NCBI RefSeq assembly: GCF_007829835.1
Contig: NZ_VIWP01000006.1
Location: 62,001-126,000 of the forward strand
Length of the DNA: 64,000 nt
Origin: Neorhizobium alkalisoli
GTDB taxonomy: Bacteria > Pseudomonadota > Alphaproteobacteria > Rhizobiales > Rhizobiaceae
Direction of reading: 5' to 3'
This document shows, one piece after another, positions 40,441 to 48,800 of the stretch; the stretch's first letter is position 1; each line of letters begins with the position of its first letter. Under the pieces are notes generated by a model. The model saw only the letters and a list, made by a program, of their open reading frames with translations, was not told the origin of the DNA and ran no database searches. The translations under genes were made by a program, and so were the position numbers.

Positions 40441-41901
40441 ATGCTTGATCTCATCCAGGCCTATTGGCCGCATATCCTTTTCATCATTTCCCTCATTGCC
40501 GGGGCTGCCGCATCTATTCATGCGGCCATGACGAAAGAGGAGGTGCGCGCCGCGATCGGCTGGGTCGGCGTCATCGTTCTTTCTCCCATTGTCGGTGCCG
40601 GGCTTTACCTGATCGCCGGCATCAACCGCATGCGCCGCGGCGTCATCAGCGATCGCAGGGCGCTTCTGCAGGGCAAGGTCCGCGCCGAATTTGCCTCGCT
40701 CGATGCTACGGATGCACTGGTCACAACGGAATACGGCAACCGTTTCCGGGCGATGAAGACGCTCGGCGACCGCGTCACCCATCACCGGCTGACGACGGGC
40801 AATACGATCGTTGCGCTTGATAACGGCGATGCTGCCTATGGCGCGATGCTGAAGGCGATCGGCAAGGCAGAGCGCAGCATCATCCTCGAAACCTATATTT
40901 TCGATCGGGACCGCATCGGCCGACGTTTCGTCGAAGCGTTGATTGCGGCGGTGAAGCGCGGCGTCGAGGTGCGGGTGCTGATCGATGCGGTCGGCGCGCG
41001 GTATTCGGTGCCGAGCGTGCTCGGCATGCTGCGCGATGGCGGTGTTACCGTCGATGTGTTCAACGGCAATGTCATCATGGGCCTGCGCCTGCCCTATGCG
41101 AACCTTCGAACCCACCGCAAGATCATCGTCATCGACGGCCGTGTGGCCTTTACTGGCGGCATGAATATTCGCGAGGCGTTTTCGAAGGAGTTCAGCGGTG
41201 ATGCCTGCGCCTTCGACACGCATTTCAAGGTGACCGGTCCCGTCGTGGCCGATCTTTTTGCGATCACGGCGGCCGACTGGCAGTTTTCCAGCGGCGAGGC
41301 GCTGGAGGGCGCGGCCTGGGCGCTGCCGCCGCCGGAAAGCGAGGCGGGCAAGCCGGTCATCATCCGCGCCGTCTCCTCCGGTCCCGACCGCAGCCTTGAA
41401 ACAAACCACAAGATCCTGATGGGCGCGTTTTCCGTGGCGCGGTCGTCGATCCGCATCGTCTCGCCCTATTTTCTGCCGGACCGGGAGCTGATCACCGCGC
41501 TGGTCACGGCTGCGCGGCGCGGCGTTACCGTCGATATCGTCGTCCCGAGCGCCAACAATCTCAAACTCGTCGATCTCGCCATGACGGCGCAGTTCGACCA
41601 GATGCTGAAAAATTATTGCCGCATCTGGCGGGCATCCGGGCCCTTCAACCATTCCAAGCTGATGGCGATCGACGGGCGCTGGTCCTATGTCGGTTCGTCC
41701 AATATCGACCCGCGATCGCTGCGGCTGAATTTCGAAGTCGACATGGAAATTCTCGACCATGGTTTTACGCAGGCGCTGGAGCGGCGGATCGATATGACGA
41801 TTTCTTCGGCAACCGAAGTGAAGCTCGACAGTTTAATGAACAGGCCCTTCCCGATCCGGCTCCTCGAGCGGGTGCTCTGGCTGGGCTCGCCCTATCTCTG
41901 A
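40441..41901 (+). CDS. cls: Cardiolipin synthase (phospholipase D family)
   Basis: 486 residues. Two N-terminal transmembrane helices (about residues 8-27 and 36-57) are followed by two HKD motifs: THRKIIVIDGRVAFTGGMN around residue 222 and NHSKLMAIDGRWSYVGSSN around residue 402. These are the active-site halves of ClsA-type enzymes, which condense two phosphatidylglycerols into cardiolipin plus glycerol at the inner membrane. The intact double motif and membrane anchor favour cardiolipin synthase over a soluble PLD. It is followed by an endonuclease/exonuclease/phosphatase-family gene that begins 71 bp later, a pairing that may be functional. Confidence 0.9.
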   Translation: MLDLIQAYWPHILFIISLIAGAAASIHAAMTKEEVRAAIGWVGVIVLSPIVGAGLYLIAGINRMRRGVISDRRALLQGKVRAEFASLDATDALVTTEYGNRFRAMKTLGDRVTHHRLTTGNTIVALDNGDAAYGAMLKAIGKAERSIILETYIFDRDRIGRRFVEALIAAVKRGVEVRVLIDAVGARYSVPSVLGMLRDGGVTVDVFNGNVIMGLRLPYANLRTHRKIIVIDGRVAFTGGMNIREAFSKEFSGDACAFDTHFKVTGPVVADLFAITAADWQFSSGEALEGAAWALPPPESEAGKPVIIRAVSSGPDRSLETNHKILMGAFSVARSSIRIVSPYFLPDRELITALVTAARRGVTVDIVVPSANNLKLVDLAMTAQFDQMLKNYCRIWRASGPFNHSKLMAIDGRWSYVGSSNIDPRSLRLNFEVDMEILDHGFTQALERRIDMTISSATEVKLDSLMNRPFPIRLLERVLWLGSPYL

Positions 41902-41972
41902 TCCGCTCTGAGTCTCATCGGAAGCGCTGGTCAGGGGAGGCATCGTCGCCTATCATCCGGATATCAGTCGCC

Positions 41973-42812
41973 ATGCACACACTCATGCACGAAAAACGCC
42001 AAAACCTTCCCGTCAGCATTCTGGCTTCGATCCGGGCCCGCAAGAATCGCGGCGCCGGCGTTCACTCGGCGCATGATCGCAGCACCGGCATGCTGATCGC
42101 CTCCTACAATGTCCATAAATGCGTCGGCGTGGACCGAAAGTTCGATCCTGCCCGCATCAGCCATGTCATTCGCGAGATCGGCGCCGATGTGATCGCGCTG
42201 CAGGAGGCCGACAGCCGGTTCGGCGAAAGGCGCGGGCTGCTCGATCTCGGCTGGATGGAGCGGGAGACGGGCCTTTTTCCGGTGCCGATTACCGGCGCTG
42301 CCAGGGCGCATGGCTGGCACGGCAATGTCATCTTCTTTCGCGAAGGTCTGGTGCGCGACGTGCATCAGGTGAACCTGCCGGGGCTCGAACCGCGCGGTGC
42401 GCTGATGACGGAGCTTGAGCTGAAGGATGGCAGCACGCTTCGTATCATCGCCGCCCATCTCGGCCTGCTCAACCGTTCGCGCCATCAGCAGGCGCGGATG
42501 ATCCTCGACATTCTCGGCTCGCGGGCGGAGCAGCCCACCGTGCTGATGGGGGATCTGAACGAATGGCGGCTGGGTGATCGCTCGGCGCTTAATACGCTGG
42601 CCACCGTGTTTGGCCTGCCAGCTGCGGTGCCGAGTTTTCCGTCCCGCCTGCCGGTTCTGGCGCTCGACCGGATCATGGCCAACCGGCCGGGCCTGATCGA
42701 TACGGTGCATACGCATGACACGCCGCTGGCACGGCTTGCCTCGGACCATCTGCCGATCAAGGCCGTGGTGAAGGTCGGCATGTTGCCGGCCGAAGAGGGC
42801 AGGGCGGTCTGA
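41973..42812 (+). CDS. Endonuclease/exonuclease/phosphatase family protein
   Basis: About 279 residues from the ATG at 41973; an internal ATG at 42090 (MLIASYNVHKCVG), where family similarity begins, is a possible alternative start. EEP-fold motifs are complete: ASYNVHKCVGVD, IALQEAD (metal Glu), GNVIFF, AAHLGLLNRSRHQQ, MGDLNEW (Asp/Asn pair) and SDHLPI (final Asp-His). Members of this group cleave phosphodiesters in nucleic acids or phospholipids. Sitting directly behind cls, a phospholipid-related phosphodiesterase is plausible, but sequence alone does not decide between lipid and nucleic acid. Confidence 0.82.
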   Translation: MHTLMHEKRQNLPVSILASIRARKNRGAGVHSAHDRSTGMLIASYNVHKCVGVDRKFDPARISHVIREIGADVIALQEADSRFGERRGLLDLGWMERETGLFPVPITGAARAHGWHGNVIFFREGLVRDVHQVNLPGLEPRGALMTELELKDGSTLRIIAAHLGLLNRSRHQQARMILDILGSRAEQPTVLMGDLNEWRLGDRSALNTLATVFGLPAAVPSFPSRLPVLALDRIMANRPGLIDTVHTHDTPLARLASDHLPIKAVVKVGMLPAEEGRAV

Positions 42813-42902
42813 TCGCCTGCGGTTCGCGTCTTTACCGTCGGGAAAAGCCGGAATAGGGTTTGACCGTTCTCACCCGCACGTCTTTTCCCGAATGGAATTT
42901 CC

Positions 42903-43877
42903 ATGACCGATATCGCCATGATCGAATCTGCCCGCGCACGTCTTGCCGGGCATGTCCGCCGCACGCCGCTTCTCTCCTCGCCGTTCCTGGACGAGATCGC
43001 AGGCCGCAGGATTTTCGTGAAGCCGGAATGCCTGCAGCATACGGGTTCGTTCAAGTTTCGCGGTGCCTGGTCGGCCATTTCGGCGCTGGAGCCTGACGTT
43101 CGTGCCCGCGGCGTGATCGCCTTTTCCTCGGGCAACCATGCCCAGGGCGTGGCGCTGGCTGCAAAGCTGCACGGAATTTCCAGCGTCATCATCATGCCGG
43201 CCGATGCGCCGCGCATCAAGATCGAGAATACCCGCGCCTATGGTGCCGAGGTCGTGCTCTACGATCGCGCCAATGAGGACCGCGATGAAATCGGCGCGCG
43301 GCTTTCAGCCGAACGTGGCCTGACACTGGTAAAGCCTTTCGATGAGCCGCTGGTGATTGCCGGCCAGGGCACGGCGGGGCTGGAGATTGCCGAACAGGCG
43401 GCCGAGCTCGGCATCGACAAGGCCGATGTTCTGGTGCCGACCGGTGGCGGCGGTTTCATTTCCGGTGTCTCGCTGGCGCTCGAAGCCAAGGCGCCGGGTT
43501 TTACCGTCCATCCCTGCGAGCCGCAGGGTTTTGACGATGTCACGCGTTCGCTGAAATCCGGCAGGATCGAGCGCAATGACCGGCAGTCCGGCTCGCTCTG
43601 CGATGCGATCATCACGCCGCAGCCGGGCAATATCACCTTCCCGATCATGTCGAAGCTTTGCGGTCCGGGCGTCGTCGTTACCGAGGATGAGGCATTGAAG
43701 GCGGTCGGTCTGGCATTCAGCCGTCTGAAGATCGTCGTCGAGCCGGGCGGTGCCGTGGCACTTGCCGCTGCGCTGTTTCACGGAGAAGGTCTCGGTGATA
43801 CGGTGATTGCAGTCTGCTCGGGCGGCAATATCGATCCCGACGTGTTCCGTATGGCTTTGGATCAACAGGCCGCCTGA
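42903..43877 (+). CDS. Threonine/serine dehydratase-like PLP enzyme
   Basis: 324 residues of the fold type II PLP family. The Schiff-base lysine is Lys51 in TGSFKFRGA, the substrate loop is SSGNHAQGVA, and the phosphate-binding glycine loop is PTGGGGFISG. It has no C-terminal ACT regulatory domain, so it is the short, catabolic or serine-racemase-like form rather than biosynthetic IlvA. It would deaminate threonine or serine, or related hydroxy-amino acids, to the 2-keto acid. It stands alone, 90 bp after the EEP gene and just upstream of the small membrane-protein unit. Confidence 0.82.
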   Translation: MTDIAMIESARARLAGHVRRTPLLSSPFLDEIAGRRIFVKPECLQHTGSFKFRGAWSAISALEPDVRARGVIAFSSGNHAQGVALAAKLHGISSVIIMPADAPRIKIENTRAYGAEVVLYDRANEDRDEIGARLSAERGLTLVKPFDEPLVIAGQGTAGLEIAEQAAELGIDKADVLVPTGGGGFISGVSLALEAKAPGFTVHPCEPQGFDDVTRSLKSGRIERNDRQSGSLCDAIITPQPGNITFPIMSKLCGPGVVVTEDEALKAVGLAFSRLKIVVEPGGAVALAAALFHGEGLGDTVIAVCSGGNIDPDVFRMALDQQAA

Positions 43878-43885
43878 ATAAGGTA

Positions 43886-43916
43886 TTGAACGTGGTTAAG
43901 AGCCGTCAGGTATAAT
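43886..43916 (+). promoter_or_regulatory. Candidate promoter of the small membrane-protein unit
   Basis: TTGAAC (43886-43891), a 19-bp spacer and a perfect TATAAT (43911-43916), immediately after the dehydratase stop. The predicted leader is about 135 nt. Confidence 0.5.
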
Positions 43917-43988
43917 AAACCGTTAACTGACAGACTCACGCGTTAAGAAAAAAGGATTTTCTACGGAACACCAATGCGGCTGGAACAT

Positions 43989-44013
43989 TATCTCTATCGG
44001 CTTGGTAGAGATA
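43989..44013 (+). other. Leader hairpin of the small membrane-protein unit
   Basis: Perfect 8-bp arms TATCTCTA / TAGAGATA with a 9-nt loop, 45 nt before the small gene's ATG. It does not cover the ribosome site; it may stabilise or regulate the short mRNA. Confidence 0.5.
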
Positions 44014-44058
44014 GGCTAGGATAGCGTTCAACAGACGAGATCAACTCGGGAGGTTCGC

Positions 44059-44190
44059 ATGCACTACATCCAGCATCAGCTTCGGTCCTTCACCGCCCCC
44101 GGCGCCAAGTGGCAGTGGGTAGCGCAGACCGGCCTCGTGGTCGCCGCGTTCCTGTTCGTCGGCGCCGTAACACTCGGGCTTTTCCCGTAA
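44059..44190 (+). CDS. Small single-pass membrane protein (43 residues)
   Basis: A 43-residue open frame with every sign of being real: a GGGAGG ribosome site (44048-44053) 5 nt before the ATG, its own candidate promoter, and a strong terminator 43 bp after the stop. The protein opens MHYIQHQLRSFTAPGAKWQW, a basic, aromatic amphipathic stretch, followed by a single hydrophobic helix of about 20 residues (VAQTGLVVAAFLFVGAVTLG) and a two-residue tail. Positive charge before the helix predicts N-in orientation in the inner membrane. I do not recognise a named family and assign no function. It would be missed by gene callers with a length cut-off. Confidence 0.75.
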   Translation: MHYIQHQLRSFTAPGAKWQWVAQTGLVVAAFLFVGAVTLGLFP

Positions 44191-44232
44191 TCGCAATCCG
44201 GCCGCCAGTCTTTTGGCGGTATCTCCAGATGA

Positions 44233-44275
44233 AAAAACCTCCCGCACCGGCATGGCGCGGGAGGTTTTTGTTTTT
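44233..44275. terminator. Strong bidirectional terminator after the small protein gene
   Basis: Perfect 13-bp stem AAAAACCTCCCGC / GCGGGAGGTTTTT with an 11-nt loop, then GTTTTT. It is symmetrical, so it can also stop the convergent amidohydrolase gene, whose stop is 20 bp past the stem. A smaller hairpin CCGCCA / TGGCGG (44202-44219) precedes it. Confidence 0.92.
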
Positions 44276-44289
44276 AAAGGGCAATTGCC

Positions 44290-45453
44290 TTATTTCGCCG
44301 GCAGATAGGCTTCCGCCAGTTCCACCCAGAAATTGACGCCAATCGGGATTGCGTCATCGTTGAAGTCGAAGCGCGGATGGTGCAGCGGCGGGTCGTTTTC
44401 GGTGCGCTTGGTGCCGAGCAGAAAATAGCTGCCGGGACGTTCCTGCAGCATATAGGCGAAATCCTCGCTGCCCATGGATGGGCGCTCCAGATCGACGACC
44501 TTGTCGGCGCCGACCACGCGGCTTGCGAGATCGCGGACGAAATCGGTTTCCGCCTTGTGGTTGATCGTCGCCTCGTAGCCGCGGTTATAATCCAGCGTCA
44601 CGCTCATGCCGTAGCTGGCGGCCTGGCCTTCGGCGATCATGCGGATGCGGCGTTCCAGCTCGTCGCGCACCTTCGGGTCGAAGGAGCGGATTGTCAGCAG
44701 CATTTCCGCCCGTTCGGGAATGACATTGCTCGCCATGCCGGCGTGAAAAGCGCCGACGGTCACGACCATGGAATCGAGCGGATGGATGTTGCGCGAGGAA
44801 ATCGTCTGCAACGCCATGATGATGCTTGCGCCGCAGACGATCGGGTCGGCCGTGTCCTGCGGTTCTGCGCCGTGGCCGCCGCGGCCGTTGACGGTGATGC
44901 GGCATTCGTCGACCGCCGCCATCATCGGGCCTTCCTTGACGCCGATCAGGCCGAAGCCGAGGGCCGGGTCATTGTGCAGGCCGAACACGGCATCGCAGGG
45001 AAAGCGGTCGAAAAGGCCGTCGTCGATCATCAGCTTGGCGCCGCCGAAATTTTCCTCGGCCGGCTGAAAGACCAGGTGAATAGTGCCGTCGAAATTGCGG
45101 CGTTCGGCCAGGATCTTGGCTGCGCCGAGCAGCATGGCGGTATGGCCGTCATGCCCGCAGGCATGCATCAGGCCCTTGGTCTTGCTGGCATATTCCGCGC
45201 CGGTCTCTTCCTCGATCGGCAGCGCGTCGATATCGGCGCGGATGCCGACGGAACGCGTGCTGGTGCCGTTCTTCAGGCTCGCGACAAGTCCGGTCTGGCC
45301 GAGGCCGCGGGTGACCTCGTATCCGAGTGCCGTCAGCTGGGCGGCAACGAAGTCGGATGTGTTGAATTCCGAAAGCCCGAGCTCCGGGTGCTGGTGCAGG
45401 TAGCGGCGGGTTGCGACCACGTCGGTCATGTCGTTGGTAAACTGGATCGTCAT
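44290..45453 (-). CDS. M20 family amidohydrolase (hippurate hydrolase/HipO-like)
   Basis: 387 residues of the M20D amidohydrolase group (HipO, IAA-amino acid hydrolases, N-acyl-amino acid amidohydrolases). It shows RRYLHQHPELGLSE at the N-terminus, the metal site HACGHDGHTAMLLGAA, the glutamates in FQPAEENFGGA, FGLHNDP, the dimerisation-domain start GRGGHGAEPQ, and the late histidine in LHHPRFDFND. It hydrolyses the amide bond of an N-acylated amino acid in the cytoplasm. It is a distinct paralogue of the AbgB-like enzyme at 37.4 kb. It is monocistronic, ending at the bidirectional terminator. Confidence 0.88.
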   Translation of the reverse strand: MTIQFTNDMTDVVATRRYLHQHPELGLSEFNTSDFVAAQLTALGYEVTRGLGQTGLVASLKNGTSTRSVGIRADIDALPIEEETGAEYASKTKGLMHACGHDGHTAMLLGAAKILAERRNFDGTIHLVFQPAEENFGGAKLMIDDGLFDRFPCDAVFGLHNDPALGFGLIGVKEGPMMAAVDECRITVNGRGGHGAEPQDTADPIVCGASIIMALQTISSRNIHPLDSMVVTVGAFHAGMASNVIPERAEMLLTIRSFDPKVRDELERRIRMIAEGQAASYGMSVTLDYNRGYEATINHKAETDFVRDLASRVVGADKVVDLERPSMGSEDFAYMLQERPGSYFLLGTKRTENDPPLHHPRFDFNDDAIPIGVNFWVELAEAYLPAK

Positions 45454-45845
45454 AGGTCAATCACCATCGTTTTAACGGATGCGCAAGGCATTTCACGGCT
45501 GCGCGGGCTGGGCCCGGCGAGCGTCCATCCATAGCAGTGCCGCGATAAAGAGGTAAGGGCCGGATGATCGGATCGAATCGATTGAAAAGCACGTCCTGCA
45601 ATGGCTTACGGCCGTAATCATTCAGCTTTTATTCAGGGAGTTCAGACTAGAGCCGATGATGTCTCATTGTGCCGGGAGCAGGCGAGGTGGGGATCGATCA
45701 TTTGCCATATGAGGATCGCTCTCTATCTCTTGTTTCTCGGACGCTTCGACGCTGGTCCCGTTACCTTTACCGGTGCGGTGCCACGCTGGAGCGGACAGGT
45801 ATTTTGAGACCGTAAACCCTGAATTTCCTCAGCAGAAGTCCATCT
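45454..45845. promoter_or_regulatory. ndvB upstream region
   Basis: 392 bp without a convincing gene. It holds a perfect 12-bp palindrome TTACGGCCGTAA (45606-45617), followed by three direct TTCAG repeats (45621, 45632 and 45641; spacings 11 and 9 bp, about one helical turn each). This layout is like the tandem half-sites of OmpR-type response regulators. A short open frame at 45601-45807 has no ribosome site and is not accepted. No clear -35/-10 pair is evident. Confidence 0.4.
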
Positions 45846-48800
45846 ATGTCCCTTGATATTCAGCCTTCAGCTTCCCCGCGTGAAACCGAAGCCAAGCAGG
45901 TCGATCATAACGACTCGATCCGTGCGGCCTATTTCACCGTCGAAGATCTTCGAGACTGTGGTGAAAAGCTCGGACAGAGCGGCACATCAAGCCTTCCGGG
46001 CTTCATGGATTTCGAATTCTTCAAGCGCCATGACGAGAACGAGAAGGAAATCCTTCGCGTTTACCGCGCCGCAGCTCTGGACGTCGATGCCGGTGCATCG
46101 ATCACGCCGGCTGCCGAATGGCTGCTCGACAACTATTACATCGTCGAAGAGGCGATCCAGGAAGTGCGGCGCGATTTTCCGCGCAAGTTCTTCAAGCAGC
46201 TGAAGACGATCAAGGTCGGCGATCAGAAGATCCCGCGTGTGCTGGCGCTCGCCTGGCTTTACGTCGCCCATACCCATAGCGGCCTTAACCGCGAAACGCT
46301 GGCCGCCATGGTCGAAGGTTTTCAGACGGAAGAGCCGCTGGAAATCGGCGAACTCTGGGCGCTGCCGTCCTTCATCCGCTTCGTGCTGATCGAAAACCTG
46401 CGCCGCATCGCGACCCGCGTCGATCGCTCGCGCAACATGCGCCGCCGCGCCAATGACGCGGCAGACGAGATCATCCGCCTCAACGACGAGACCGAAGGTA
46501 CCAAGGTTCTCGCCGGCGTCGAGGAATTTGCCCGCGACAACACCTTTGCCGCTCAGTTCCTCTATCGCCTGCGCAATGCTTCGCAGGCCTCGGGTTACGC
46601 CACCTCCTGGCTGGAAAAGCGCCTGATCGCTGCCGGCACCGATGTCGAGACGGTGCAACAATCCGAACAGAGCCGCCTGTCCTCCGGCAACGTGACGATG
46701 GGCAATATCATCAAGAGCCTGCGCCTCATCATCGATACGGAATGGAGTGTCTGGTTCGAGGACGTTTCGCAGATCGATAAGATCTTTCGCGATCACACGG
46801 ACTATGAAGCGCTCGATTTCGGCTCACGCAATGCCTATCGCAACCGTATCGAAAAGCTCGCCCGCGTCTCCAAGCGCAGTGAAGCAGAAGTCACGCAGGC
46901 TGCCGTCGAACTGGCGCAGGCAGCTGCAGCCAAGAACCCCGACGTGCGCGAAACCAATGTCGCCGCCTTCATCGTCGGCCGGCACCGCAAGGAGCTGGAA
47001 GCGGCAATCGGTTACAAGCCGCCGATCCTGCAGCGCGCCGTGCGCGCCTATCGCCGCCTGAACTGGTTCGCGATTGCCGGCCCTGTTCTGTTCCTCACCG
47101 TGCTGGCCATGGTGGTTGCCGGTTATTTCCTCGTCCAGGCCTCGATTTCGCTACCGGTCGTGTTCTTCCTTCTCGTCATGCTGGCACTGCCGGCTTCGGA
47201 AGGTGCAACAGGCCTGTTCAACACGGTTGTCACCTATTTCGTCAAACCGGCACGTCTGGTCGGTTACGAATACAAGGAAGGCATTCCGGAAGAGGCGCGG
47301 ACGCTCGTCGTCGTGCCCTGCCTGATCACCGACCGCGACACGGTGGACGAACTCGTCCGCAATCTCGAAGTCCATTATCTCGCTAATCCGAACGGCGAAA
47401 TCTACTTCTCGCTCCTGTCCGACTGGCGCGATGCCAAGCAGGAGCAGAGCGAGGCCGATCTCGAAATCCTCGACTATGCCAAGCGCGAAATCGCAGCGCT
47501 GAACCAGCGCTACAAGGGCGAGGTCGCCAGCGACCGCTTCTTCCTGCTGCACCGCCGTCGCCTGTTCAATCCGAACGAAGGCGTCTGGATGGGCTGGGAG
47601 CGCAAGCGCGGCAAGCTGCATGAGCTGAACCTGCTCCTGCGCGGCGACCGTGACACGACCTATCTTCAGGGTGCCAACATGGTGCCGGAGAACGTCCAGT
47701 ACGTGATGACGCTCGATGCCGATACCCGCCTCATCCGTGATGCGGCGACCAAGCTCGTCGGTAAGATGCACCACCCGATCAACCGCCCGGTTCTCGATCC
47801 TGTTTCCAACCGCGTCGTTCAGGGTTACGGCCTTATGCAGCCGCGCGTTACCCCGTCGCTGACGACGGGCAAGGAAGCGTCCGTCTTCCAGCGCGTCTTC
47901 TCGGTCGGCCGCGGTCTCGACCCTTACGTCTTTGCCGTTTCCGACGTCTATCAGGACCTGACGGCCGAAGGTTCGTTCACCGGCAAGGGTCTTTATCACG
48001 TCGATGCCTTCGAAGCCTCGCTGAAAGGCCGTATCGAGGAAAACTCGGTTCTGTCGCACGACCTTCTCGAAGGGTCTTTCGCCCGCTGCGCGCTCGTCAC
48101 TGACGTCGAGCTAGTCGAAGACTTCCCGGTCCGTTACGAAGTCGAAGTGTCGCGCCAGCATCGCTGGGCGCGTGGCGACTGGCAGCTTCTCCCTTACATC
48201 CTTGAGCCGAAGCGCGGCGTCACCGCGCTCGGCCGCTGGAAGATGATGGACAACCTGCGCCGTTCGCTCACCCCGATCGCCTGGTTCTTCGCATCGGTTC
48301 TCGGCTGGTACTGCATGGACCCGCTCGGCGCGCTGATCTGGCAGATCCTGCTGATCTTCTCGCTGTTCGTCGCTCCGACGATCTCGCTGCTCACCAACCT
48401 TCTGCCGCGGTCCAGCGACAATGTCGCCAAGGCGCATTTCTATTCGGTCTGGACGGATGTCCGGTCGACCAATGCGCAGGTCGCATTGCGTATCGTCTTC
48501 ATCGCCGATTCCGCCTGCATCATGACCGATGCGATCGCCCGTTCGCTGTACCGCCTGCTCGTCAGCCGCAAGCTGATGCTGGAATGGCGTACCGCCGCCT
48601 CGATCCAGTCAAGCGCGCAGGGCAGCCCGGCCGATTATTACCGTTCCATGTGGCATGCGCCGGCAATCGCCGTCTTGAGCATCCTGCTCGCCGCCATTCC
48701 GGGCGACAATGCCTTCCTCGTCGGCATTCCGTTTGCGATTCTCTGGATCTTCTCGCCGCTCGTCGCCTGGTATGTGAGCCAGTCGGCCGAGACGGAAGAC

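Noticed and set aside
45601..45807. 68-codon open frame upstream of ndvB
   Set aside because: No ribosome site, atypical codon use, and it runs through the palindrome and TTCAG repeats; more likely regulatory DNA.
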